Below the pieces are notes generated by a model. It saw only the letters and a list, made by a program, of their open reading frames with translations. It made no database searches and was not told the DNA's origin. From assembly GCF_022965805.1 (NCBI RefSeq), contig NW_027331510.1, positions 310,001 to 374,000 of the forward strand: 64,000 bases of DNA. The letters run 5' to 3'. The number at the start of each line of letters is the position of its first letter. Within the stretch, counting starts at the first letter, position 1. Positions 34,713 to 45,584 of the stretch are shown here, piece by piece. Origin of the DNA: Primulina eburnea (Eukaryota > Streptophyta > Magnoliopsida > Lamiales > Gesneriaceae). The translations under genes and the position numbers were made by a program.

Positions 34713-34998
34713 GGTTGGATCAGGGTCAAGATGAGAAAGAGGCTGGACTAGATAGCGTGGTGATTCCGGACTTATTGTAGACTTGGTTTTATTACTAGAA
34801 CTTAGTAGTTGAACCTTAAACTAGTTAAAAAGATTGTTGTATCTTTATACTAATTTGTAGTTTTATACAGATATGTATATTATCGAGATGCCATTACCTT
34901 CCGCATTTATAATTTATAAAGAAAAATTTTTAGACCCTGTTTATCAGAACTGATAATTAAATCCCAAAGATGATTAGCGTCCGGGTCCCCACAACAGG

Positions 34999-35010
34999 TG
35001 GTATCAGAGC
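34999..35010 (+). other. Primer-binding site of N7 (iMet tRNA)
   Basis: TGGTATCAGAGC, 5 bases (ACAGG) after the LTR, the same spacer as in G2. The leader 35011-35373 follows; in it a frame matching the G2 gag N-terminus (PPRR..ERGSTS) is present from about 35328 but lacks the original ATG. Confidence 0.9.
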
Positions 35011-35373
35011 GATAGATCCTTTAGATTGTGAGAGTCAGAGTTGATAGATTCTTTAGACTGAGATAGAAGAGAATGAGCGGGGTAGATTGAATTTTCTTTC
35101 CTTGCATGTGATTGCTAGCATGAGATTTATTATGATGTGGATTTACATTGTGTGTGCTAGCATGATTTATTGCTTCCCCTATTACATGTTGTTTGTTATC
35201 TGAGTTGATTACAGCATGTAATGACCAAGACTGAATCGGAACCGAGTCTGAATCAGAGGTATATGATCAGAGAAGGGCTGAGACAGATTATATAGATTGT
35301 GTATTGATTTGTTTGATATTCAGATATACCGCCTCGGAGAATTCCAGAAAGAGGTAGTACTTCGACTAGTCAG

Positions 35374-36288
35374 ATGGGTGTGTCAGAAATGTTGATGGAA
35401 ACAGAATTGAAGAAGTTTCAGTCGTTTCAACCGCCGATTCTGAATGGTACTGAGACGCCAGTAGATTGTGAGAATTGGCTTGAAGAAATAGAAATTTTAT
35501 TTGAATTCCTTGGGTTCACAGATGACTGTAGAATTACACTGATTGAAAACCAGCTACAGAAGAGTGCAAGGGGATGGTGGTTAGTAACCAAGAAATTCCT
35601 GGAACAGCGTAGTTCACTGATTACGTGGAAAATCTTCAAGGTTGAATTCTATCAAAGATTTTTCCCGGTATCGTACAGACAAGATAAAAGTGAAGAGTTT
35701 TTAGACTTGAGACAGGGGCACTTGAGTATTGATGAGTATTTGGCTCAGTTCCTTACTTTGTTACGTTTTGCTTCTAGTGTAGCTAGAAATGATGAAGCTA
35801 TATCTAGTCAATTCATTCAGGGATTGAATCCAGAGATACGTACATTGGTGAATGTGAAACAATCGAGTAGTTTTTCTGATACTTTGAACAGAGCCAAGAG
35901 AGCAGAAGCAGTCCTGATGGGACGAAAAGGAAAATCATATGATCTTCCAGCACTGAATACACAGCAATTGCCTTCCAGAGTTGAGATTGGCAGTAGCAGC
36001 GGTAAGAAGAAAGAACCACTAAAAATTCAAAAGAAACAGTTTGAGGAATTAGAAAGTGGTTCGTCTAGCGTTAGTAGTTCCAGTACGAGGTATACTGTAG
36101 TGTATTGCAGGGCTTGTGGAGGGAGACATCCTACAGAGCAATGTCAAGGAGTTCTTGGTAGATGCAATATCTGTAAACAACCTGGACATTTTGCTAGAGT
36201 TTGTCCCCAGAAAGGTTCCCGAAGATTTCAGGGAACTGGATCATCTGGGTGTGGTGACCGAGGAACAGACCCAAGAGGCACTTGCTGA
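35374..36288 (+). CDS. N7 gag (304 aa)
   Basis: Starts at ATG 35374 (MGVSEMLMETELKKFQSF), which corresponds to about residue 37 of G2 gag; the original start seems lost, so this Met may be the new start. It has the capsid-like region (WLEEIEILFEFLGF, FYQRFFPVSYRQDKSEEF, LRQGHLSIDEYLAQF) and zinc-knuckle Cys/His (CRACGGRHPTEQC and C-x2-C-x4-H-x4-C in CNICKQPGHFARVC). After the knuckle the frame leaves the G2 match and stops. Gag forms the particle and binds RNA. An intact gag next to a ruined pol is the signature of TR-GAG elements. Confidence 0.8.
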   Translation: MGVSEMLMETELKKFQSFQPPILNGTETPVDCENWLEEIEILFEFLGFTDDCRITLIENQLQKSARGWWLVTKKFLEQRSSLITWKIFKVEFYQRFFPVSYRQDKSEEFLDLRQGHLSIDEYLAQFLTLLRFASSVARNDEAISSQFIQGLNPEIRTLVNVKQSSSFSDTLNRAKRAEAVLMGRKGKSYDLPALNTQQLPSRVEIGSSSGKKKEPLKIQKKQFEELESGSSSVSSSSTRYTVVYCRACGGRHPTEQCQGVLGRCNICKQPGHFARVCPQKGSRRFQGTGSSGCGDRGTDPRGTC

Positions 36289-39017
36289 TATAGTGACAGG
36301 TACTATTCTTTTATGATTGGCTTGCATATGTATTGATATATACTAATGCATTCCAGATGATTATCTTTGACTGAATTGTATTGATATATGTGGTACATGT
36401 TGGGCCTGTGTTTACTGTAGTATTGATATCCTTACCTTGTGAGAAAGAAAGATTGATCCCAGAGATTTCTATGACATATTGTATACTACGGTAAAATGAG
36501 ACTGAGATTGAGTTAGATTTTGACGTACTTGTGTTTCTGATTTGATTGCATTACTGATGTTAATATGCTAAAACAAGTACAGAACTATTATAAATTCCTT
36601 TTGGGAGAATATAAGAGTCAGACCAGATATGGCTGATGAGTAGAGATGGCACGATAAGGATTCTAGATTTTGAATTTCTTTGATATTTGTGTTGTCTATG
36701 ACTCGATTGATACAGAAAGGAACAAATAGTATCCTTATGTATTCAGTAGATATACTGAAATCGAGTCTAGCATTGGCAGATTTGCCAATGATATATGAGT
36801 TGGCTGATGTTTGCCTAGATAAGATTTCAGATTTGCTTTATAGCAGAAAGATAGATTTCAGAATTGAATTCAGATCAGATATTGATGGTTATTTTAGAAT
36901 TCAGCACAGAATGACAGTGAATGTACAGAATGATACAGAATGAATTGAAAGATCAGTAGAAGAATACTGACCAGGAGTTACATTTGATTTAGTGTTCCTT
37001 TTGACATGCTTCAGTATATTCAGAGATGTTCTGATGATTTTATGCGTGATATATCTCTGATATTTGATATATTAATAGCATCTGATTGATCAAATCGAAT
37101 ATCTGAAGAGTTTATTGAATATTTTGAGAACTATAATGATTGTATACAGAAATGGGTCAGATAAGATTCTTGCTTGAAACAGATTGTATTCAGAGTATGC
37201 GATATCTGAAGTTAGTATACAGATTGATTTTGTTACAGTTGAGATTTCGATCAGTGACTGATAAGATACCGATATCAGAAAGACCAGAAAGTTCAGAAAT
37301 GTCAGAATTGTCAGAGATATATTTTATCTGATTTGGTAGATTATTTTATGCGACTGTTGCTTTATATCTGCTGAGTATTGTTATTGTTCTAAATCAGTAT
37401 TTGAGATATCTTATATTGTTTTGGAGAGCATATTTTATTTGCAGATGAGATATACCAGTTGAGCAGAATGACATGAAGATATGTATCAGAAATCCTTGTT
37501 TTATGAGTTCACTGAACTCACTAGATCTGTATAGGATATGGATATTTCATCTCTGAATTGATATTTTGTTTCTGATTTGATATTACTGTGTTTTGAATCC
37601 GTAGATACTACAGATTAGTGTGAACTAGAGGAAGTATATACAGTTTCAACCGAATCAGAGTTGAATTCGAGAGTTACAGTAATTCAGGAATATGATCAGA
37701 ATGTTCAGAACTAGATTTCAGTAATCAGAGTCGAGTAACAGATATGTGATTTTGTGTTTAGTATGAGACTGATTATCTTATGATGTCAGATGTGTCAGAA
37801 TTGTACAGCAGAACTTGATATCGATAGTCAGAGCCGAATAACAGGTAGGTATTTCTTCTTTAAATTATGTTATTAACTGATTTGTTTATGTCAGTCGTTC
37901 GAATTTGAAATCACAGATAATGTCAGAATTGCACGGTAGTGACTTCAGTTGTCATGTTGTGACTGAGAATGTATGATATTCGAGCAGACAGTTGTTGATA
38001 TAGACAGATTAGATCAGTTATGAAAGAATTTGTACTGAAATGTTAGCAGAATTTGTACTGATATGTCTGAATCGCTAACAGAAAAGATAGAAAGATAGAA
38101 ATCAGAAGATTAATTACAGAATTGTATAGTTCTAAATAGAAATGGGAGTACATTTATATGGCTTTTGTAATGAAATTACCGCCATTTTATACAGATTGTG
38201 ATATGATATGATTAAGATTGACAGATTTTTCAATTTATATCTTATTAGTTTGTACAAGATGATGTACAAACATGACCAAATGACACAGATTGATGTCAGA
38301 AAAATAGTCAGAGTATTCAGGATGCCACAGTAGATTATATCAGATTGTGATTTGATTGATGGTGTACCTGTGACAGAGTATATCCGGAGATTTCTATTAA
38401 ATTGTTTTACAGATTGACAGACAGTCAGAATGTATTATCCAGATATTGGAAGGTTTTGGTACAGCTTTAGTGCTAAATGTTAGCACTATACATCTTTAGT
38501 GCTGGATGTTAGTACTAGATGTTATGACAGATTGTCACTGTGTGAGTCATGATATGATGGTAATTATCAGATTACCAGAGGGGTAATGAGATAGGTACAG
38601 ATGAGACATCGTACAGTGAGTACTATAGATTCTTTGAATCAGAATAATATCTCAGAAATACCTGAGATAGGATCCAATACAGTCAGAGATATGACAAAGA
38701 AAAGATAGCTGATTCAGAATAGAATGGGAATAGCTCAGATCAGACAGATTTATTATACCAATGTCGGATGGTGACGATTGGTATTTGAAGACAAGATTGA
38801 ATATATTCTGGAATGAGATAAATAGCTTTGATAACAGCTGATGATAGTGATTTGTTTTAAACTGTGGATTGGTATATACAGATGTTGTATAGCCAGTATT
38901 GTGAGACTGAGGTTTCAGAACAGATTTATTGGAATGAGTTCTGCTTTGAACTCTATGTACATTTCTTCTGATATATCTGAATTGATTACTTGCGAGTTCG
39001 AGGACGAACTCAGATCT
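36289..39017 (+). pseudogene. Decayed protease/pol remnant of N7
   Basis: No long frame. The piece 36680-36943 (MTRLIQKGTNSILMYSVDILKSS..ADLPMIYELADVC) matches the protease-RT linker of G2 (MNKLLQKGADRFLVYAVDVQKSS) at low identity, followed by ELKDQ and a stop. A very weak RT-like trace follows near 37040-37110. From there to 38990 I see only T/A-rich and CAGA-rich sequence with no recognisable gene. The decay is much older than the LTR divergence. Confidence 0.65.
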
Positions 39018-39031
39018 AAGAGGGGGAGAAA
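38994..39031 (+). other. Pre-PPT hairpin and polypurine tract of N7
   Basis: Hairpin GAGTTCG-AGGA-CGAACTC (38994-39011): two positions differ from the G2 form and still pair with each other. The purine run AAGAGGGGGAGAAA (39018-39031) abuts the 3' LTR. Confidence 0.8.
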
Positions 39032-39326
39032 TGTAAGGCCCGAGATAATAAAGATGATATTATTTTAATCCGAGAGTATATAATTGGAAACTTTTGGAGT
39101 GTTGAATTATATTCCAAGATGTTTGCAATTATTTAGGATTGAAATGGAATTATTTAGGATTGAATTGAATTAAAAAGATTGAGCGGGGGCCAATTTGCAA
39201 TTAGTGAAAAATTGAGGGACTAAAGTGTAATTAATGTATTTTGCATGGGACACTTGGCTTGATTCACCTATTGAACGTGGCCATGCAATTGAGTGATTCA
39301 CCTCTTCAACGTGGCCATGCAATTGA

Positions 39327-39373
<47 letters not shown>

Positions 39374-41033
39374 ATCATTTCCTCGACAATTTCAAGGAAA
39401 AACCGAGAAAAAGCTTCATGAAATTCTCAAAACTTGGTTTTGGTGCGAAAATTGTGATTTTGGTTAATTCGGTTATCAGATTTTGATTCCGGACACAGTA
39501 CTGTACTCCTCTCGTTGAGAGCTACAACTGGACGTAAGTTTTATGGAGTTCTGTTATCATTTGAAATTATGATATTGGAGAAATTGTTATTTGATTATTA
39601 TTATGTGTTCTGAGAATACTAGACATCGTAGAATCGAAACCGGATTAAAGAACAGACTGATTATGGAATTGTTATGATTTTATGATTATACCGATTGAAA
39701 ATGGGACAAATTTGGATTATGAATTGATTACGGATTATATCAGATATGAGTTATGATTTGTAATTAATATCTGGTGAGGTGGTATTGACGAGAATATTCA
39801 GATTGTTCCGTTAAACCGTTGATTTGAATTAAATCCAGATTAATCAGATTCAGAGTTGAATTGAGAATGGAATATTGATATTATGATTCTCGATATATCG
39901 TTTCAGATGTATAGAGACAGCCTTGAGTTCAGAACTGATATTGATATTGTGCCTGTTTTATGTGATTTTCATTATCAGATGGATATGGACAGATTTGACT
40001 TCGAGACTTCGTCTTCGTCAGACCGGGACGACAAAGGTATAATTCATGTGATATACGGGAAGACATAACTCAAATAAGATCCTATTTGAGTTTCCCAACC
40101 AAATCACATACTAGAATTATTGTTGTTTATTTATGATATGATTATGATATGTTATAGATGTTATATTCATATCCTTTGAAATGAACATGCTTTGTTTACA
40201 GATTGTTATTCATTGCATTTAAGATAGGAGAGTCGTTGACAGCCATTGTTAACTATCTAGATGTTCGGTGTATCTTAGCTTAGGAGCAGCCTTGATTCCT
40301 ATTGCAGCCGTTGATACAGCTCAGACCGAAGTCTAGGAGTAAGACGTACAGTCACCCCGATTGGGAGGGTAGGTGACAGCCATTGACGTCTTATTCACCC
40401 CGGGATCCCTAGAGTTATAGTTGAGTCGAGTCTAGACATGATTTGACTAGCAATGCATGAGTTTATGGATGTGGTTTCATAGACTATGAAACCCATTTTT
40501 ATTGCTTTCAGTCATGATCGCATGTTTTTATGAATTGATTTGAATTGCATATTTATCTGATTTGAGTAGCATGCTTATTTTGATTTGATTTCATAGATTA
40601 TGGAATCTCTTACTTTTGATTTTATTCATGATAGAATGTTTCATGATTTACTTTATGTATATGCATGTTTACCATGTTTTATACTGGGATTTATTCTCAC
40701 CGGAGTTATCCGGCTGTTGTCTTGTTTTGTATGTGTGCATGACAACAGGTGGGGCTGGATCAGGGTCAAGATGAGAAAGAGGCTGGACTAGATAGCGTGG
40801 TGATTCCGGACTTATTGTAGACTTGGTTTTATTACTAGAACTTAGTAGTTGAACCTTAAACTAGTTAAAAAGATTGTTGTATCTTTATACTAATTTGTAG
40901 TTTTATACAGATATGTATATTATCGAGATGCCATTACCTTCCGCATTTATAATTTATAAAGAAAAATTTTTAGACCCTGTTTATCAGAACTGATAATTAA
41001 ATCCCAAAGTTGATTAGCGTCCGGGTCCCCACA
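39032..41033 (+). repeat. 3' LTR of N7
   Basis: 2002 bp, ends CCGGGTCCCCACA followed by the target duplication CTGCA. Carries a second copy of the stem-loop block; a C-to-T change near 40250 turns one G-C pair of the GTTGAC stem into G-U. Confidence 0.92.
39331..39370 (+). repeat. TA microsatellite in N7 3' LTR, 20 units
   Basis: 40 bp of TA repeat, the shorter counterpart of 33267-33328. Confidence 0.85.
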
Positions 41034-44000
41034 CTGCACGAACAACTCAGGATACTTCTCTCTCATCTCATCCTCTGGTTCCCACGTAGCCTCTTCGATC
41101 AAATGGTTCCTCCAAAGGACTTTAACAATGCCGATCTCTTTGTTCCTCAAAACTCTAACTTTGCGATCCAAAATCTGGACCGGAATCTCTTGGTACGTCA
41201 AATTCGGCGTCAAGTCCAATGGCTCGTGGTGAAGAACATGGGAAGGATCTGCAATATACTTCCTGAGCATCGATACGTGAAAAACATTATGAACTCTGTC
41301 AAGATCTGGCGGTAGGGCTAATCTGTAGGCTCGGTCACCAACTCTGTCCAAGATCTCAAACGGGCCAATAAATCTAGGACTCAACTTGCCCTTCTTGCCA
41401 AAACGCATCACACCCTTGAGAGGTGCTATCTTCAGAAACACGTGATCGTCAACCTCAAACTGCAAAGGCCTACGACGAACATCTGCATAGCTCTTCTGTC
41501 TCGACTGAGCAGTCTTCATCCTCTCACGGATAACAGCAACAACATCGGCTGTCTGTTGGACCAACTCTGGTCCCAACATCTTCCTCTCACCAACCTCATC
41601 CCAAAACAAGAGAGATCTACACTTCCTGCCATAAAGTGCCTCATACGGTGCCATGCCAATCGTCGCCTGGTAACTGTTATTGTAAGTGAACTCCACAAGA
41701 GGGAATTTAGAATCCCAGCTACCAGAATAATCAATAGTACAAGCTCTGAGCATATCCTCAAGAATCTGAATGACTCTCTCTGACTGACCGTCGCTCTGAG
41801 GGTGATAAGCTGTACTAAACGCTAACCGCGAACCCATAGCTCTGTGCAAACTCTTCCAGAACTCTGAGGTAAATCTAAGGTCACGATCAGACACGATCGA
41901 CACAGGAACCCCATGAAGTCTAACAATCTCTGCTATGTAATCCTCGGCATACTGATTCATTGAGTACGTCGTCTTGACTAGGAGAAAATGCGCTGACTTG
42001 GTCAATCTATCAACAATAATCCAAATGGAATTAAAACCCTTCTGCGTTCTGGGAAGACCAGTCACGAAATCCATAGTGATATGCTCCCACTTCCACTGAG
42101 AAATCGGCAAAGATAGCAATGTCCCAGCAGGTCTCTGATGCTCAATCTTCACCTGCTGACAAGTAAGGCACTGAGAAATGAACAAAGCAATATCTCTCTT
42201 CATACCTGGCCACCAGTAGAGTCGATGTAGATCCTGATACATCTTCGTGCTGCCTGGATGAATCGAATAAGGTGCGGTATGAGCCTCTGTCAAGACGTCT
42301 CTCCGAATATCGTCGCCAGTAGGAACACAAATACGGCCTCTGAAAGTCACCAAACCATCCCCATTCAAACCAAACTCTGAGTTCCCTCTCTTCTCGGCTC
42401 TAGCTCTCAACTCTGTCAACTGAACATCATCAGTCTGCTCTCTACGGATCCTGTCCGTCAATGTAGCCCAAATGACCAACGCTGAAAGACGAGCAATGGT
42501 CCCCGGAACTACCAAATCAATCTCCTCTCTCTGCAAATCCATCATCAATGGTCTCTGAATCAAAGAACTCAAGGAAGAACTCGACTTACGGCTCAAAGCA
42601 TCAGCCACTACATTCGCTTTCCCCGGGTGGTAACTGATCGTCACATCATAATCTTTAACAAGCTCTAACCACCTCCTCTGCCGCATGTTGATCTCTTTCT
42701 GGGAAAATAGATACTTCAAGCTCTTGTGGTCTGTGAAGATCTCACACTTTTCGCCATACAGATAATGTCTCCAAATCTTCAGGCCGAAAACTACAGCTGC
42801 CAGCTCTAAATCGTGCGTCGGATAATTCTTCTCATAATCCTTCAATTGTCGAGACGCATAGGCAATAACCTTACCTCGCTGCATCAGCACTGCACCGAGA
42901 CCCTTCTTCGATGCATCGGTAAAGACAACAAAATCCTCAGAACCACTGGGCAAAGAAAGAACAGGAGCTGTCGTCAACTTATCCTTCAACTCTTGGAATG
43001 CACTCTGGCAATCAATAGACCATTCGAACTTCACAGTCTTCCTCGTCAGATTGGTCAACGGCAGGGCAATCTTGGAGAAATCTGAAATGAAACGACGATA
43101 ATAACCCGCCAAACCAAGGAAACTGCGTACCTCTGATACAGTGGTAGGAATAGGCCACTTCTGAACTGCCTCTATCTTCAATGGATCAACAGCAATGCCA
43201 TCCTTCGAAACCACATGGCCTAGAAAAGAAATCTGATCCAGCCAAAACTCACACATCTTCAGCTTGGCAAACAACCTCTTCTCTCGCAACAACTGAAGAT
43301 CAACTCTGAGATGCTCGGCATGAAGCTCTCTGGTCTTGGAATAGATCAAGATGTCGTCGATGAAGACAATGACGAAGCTATCCAGATAAGGCTTGAACAC
43401 TCGGTTCATCAAGTCCATAAAGACTGAAGGAGCATTGGTCAAACCAAAAGACATCACAAGAAACTCATAATGACCGTACCTGGTCCGGAACGCTGTCTTA
43501 GGGATATCGGACTCCCTAATCTTCAACTGATAGTAGCCAGACCGAAGATCAATCTTCGAGAATACAGTAGCACCATGAAACTGATCAAACAAATCATCTA
43601 TCCGTGGCAACGGATACTTATTCTTGACAGCCACTTTGTTGAGCTCCCTGTAGTCGATACACAGCCGCAAAGAACCATCTTTCTTCTTGACGTAAAGAAC
43701 CGGAGCTCCCCAAGGCGAAGAACTTGGACGAATAAAACCCTTGTCTAAAAGATCCTGCAACTGTGCCTTCAACTCCTTCATCTCAGTAGGGGCCATCCTA
43801 TACGGAGCCTTAGAAATAGGAACCGTACCTGGAGCTAGATCGATCGAAAACTCAACATCTCTATCCGGCGGCAAACCCGGAACATCATCCTCAAACACAT
43901 CAGCAAACTCTCTCACAACATCAATATCATCTATATTCAACTTAATCAGTCTATCCACATCCATAATAGAAGCCAGAAATACATCACAACATCTACACAT

Positions 44001-45449
44001 CGACTTCTCAGCCTCAAGACAAGAAATAAAAGGAAGGACCAGCGAAGTACCTGTTCTGGCGAGAACTCCTCCCTGGCTATCATCTGCAAAAGTCACTGTC
44101 TTAGCAACACAATCGATAACTGCACGGTAAGTCGAAAGCCAATCCATGCCAAGAATAACATCAAAGGAAACCATAGGGATAACAATCAAATCAGCGAAGA
44201 CAACTCGCTCCTCAATACGAACAGGGCACGCAAACACAATCGATGTCGGGCACAACACGTCTCCCGAAGGCAAAATAACATTCAACTGGAGGGGAAGAAC
44301 ATAAGGAACTATGCCCAAAGATCTCAAAAACAATTCAGACATAAAAGAATGAGTAGCACCAGTATCTATCAATGTCGTAGCTACTCTGCCTGAAATCAAT
44401 ATAGTACTAGAGATCATAGAAGAATCATGATTAATACCTTCCTTGGTCATCGTAAAGATACGAACCTGCACCTTCCCTTGGCTCGCTCCTTTAGGACAAT
44501 CCCTGGCAATGTGGCTTGCAGTGCCACAACGGTAACAAGAACGAGTGCCAAATCTGCACTCTCCTCGATGATGATTGCCACACTTAGAACACATCGGCTT
44601 CTCGGGATCAACTGGAACTGGCGGTGGTCTAGGACTCGACTCCATCTTGCCCTTCCCTTTGAAACGATCCTTGCCTCTCTGATTCGAGCCCTGGCCTCTC
44701 TGAACAACAGCTTGGTGCCTCTCCTGCCTCTCTCTGGTGATGTCCTTCTCATCCTGCTCGGCCAACAAAGCCTTGGACACAATCTCCTTGAAAGTCACAG
44801 CTTTGGACATGTTGATATCTCTTCGAATCTTTGCTCTAAGGCCTCGAATGAAATGAGCACCTTTATCTTTGTCGTTCGAAGCAATATACGGAGCAAATAA
44901 GCAACCCTCCTCGAACTTCAGAATATACTCGTCAACGTTCATGCTCCCCTGTCGAAGCTCCAAGAACTCCGTAACCTTCCTCGCTCTAAGTGCGTCGGGG
45001 AAATACTTGTCGTAGAACAAATCTGTAAACTCTGACCACTTCAATGCTGAAACAGTCACACCAACCTTGGTTGCATTCCACCATATACGGGCAGCCTTAA
45101 CCAACATGAACACTGCACAACTGATCCTGTCTTTATCCTCATACTAGAGATGGTCGAAGATTGATTCAAGCGCCTTGACCCACTCGACAGCCACTAACGG
45201 ATCAGTACTACCTGCGAATTCCGGTGGATCCATCCTCTTGAAAGCAGAAAAGACGGCATCGGTGCCAACTGCCTAAGCTACTGGAACTCTACCTTGCCCT
45301 CTACCTTGGCATGTACCTTGCAATCGAAGCAGCTGCTGAATCTGCTCGCTATGAACTTTAGTCTGCTCCTTAAGCAACTTTCCGAACTCATCGACAACTC
45401 TAGAGGAAGAACTATCCTCACCCTCTACGGCTTTCCTCTTAGGTGGCAT
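41034..45449 (-). pseudogene. G6 gag-pol polyprotein, two nonsense codons and 3' end cut by N7
   Basis: The start corresponds to ATG 45449 (MPPKRKA). TAG at 45275-45273 and TAG at 45146-45144 break gag, both where G9 has Gln (CAG). Downstream of the second, 1360 codons are open: zinc knuckle ([14 protein letters not shown]), protease (IDTGATHSF), RT (FIDDILIYS), RNase H, integrase (SDRDLRF, DGQSER) and chromodomain-like tail. N7 entered at the last codon (Q of ELFVQ), so the present frame runs 28 codons into the N7 LTR and stops at 40947. Residues DRDLRF (Leu for Pro) and GTASHIA differ from G9. Confidence 0.9.
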
Positions 45450-45567
45450 ACTCTACAATGTGCTCACAAAAGACATATCAATAAATAACAATGAATAGAC
45501 GCAAAAGAAAACATACCCGGACAGTTGAAAGTAGACTAAGTCATATGCATTGGTCCGAAGAACCGGT

Positions 45568-45579
45568 GCTCTGATACCA
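45568..45579 (-). other. Primer-binding site of G6 (iMet tRNA)
   Basis: TGGTATCAGAGC on the minus strand, 5 bases from the 5' LTR. The leader 45450-45567 has no other feature. Confidence 0.9.
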
Positions 45580-45584
45580 CTAAA

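Larger units (their letters stand above)
32968..34993 (+). repeat. 5' LTR of N7
   Basis: TGTAAGGCCCGAG to CCGGGTCCCCACA. U3 contains a 34-base tandem duplication (GATTCACCTCTTGAACGTGG.. near 33197 and 33230) and then a long TA repeat. The 3' half is homologous to the G2 LTR; the U3 is not. Confidence 0.92.
32968..41033 (+). mobile_element. N7: non-autonomous gypsy-type element with gag only (TR-GAG-like)
   Basis: Complete 8066-bp element with a perfect 5-bp target duplication CTGCA (32963-32967 and 41034-41038). It has LTRs of 2026 and 2002 bp, primer site 34999-35010, one gag ORF, about 2.7 kb with decayed pol traces, and a polypurine tract. The LTRs are colinear apart from a TA repeat (31 against 20 units) and two A bases, with about 14 substitutions seen. 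It thus moved recently although it has no pol of its own. It resembles G2 in gag, in the LTR 3' half and in the polypurine region. It sits at the last codon of G6 gag-pol. Confidence 0.9.
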
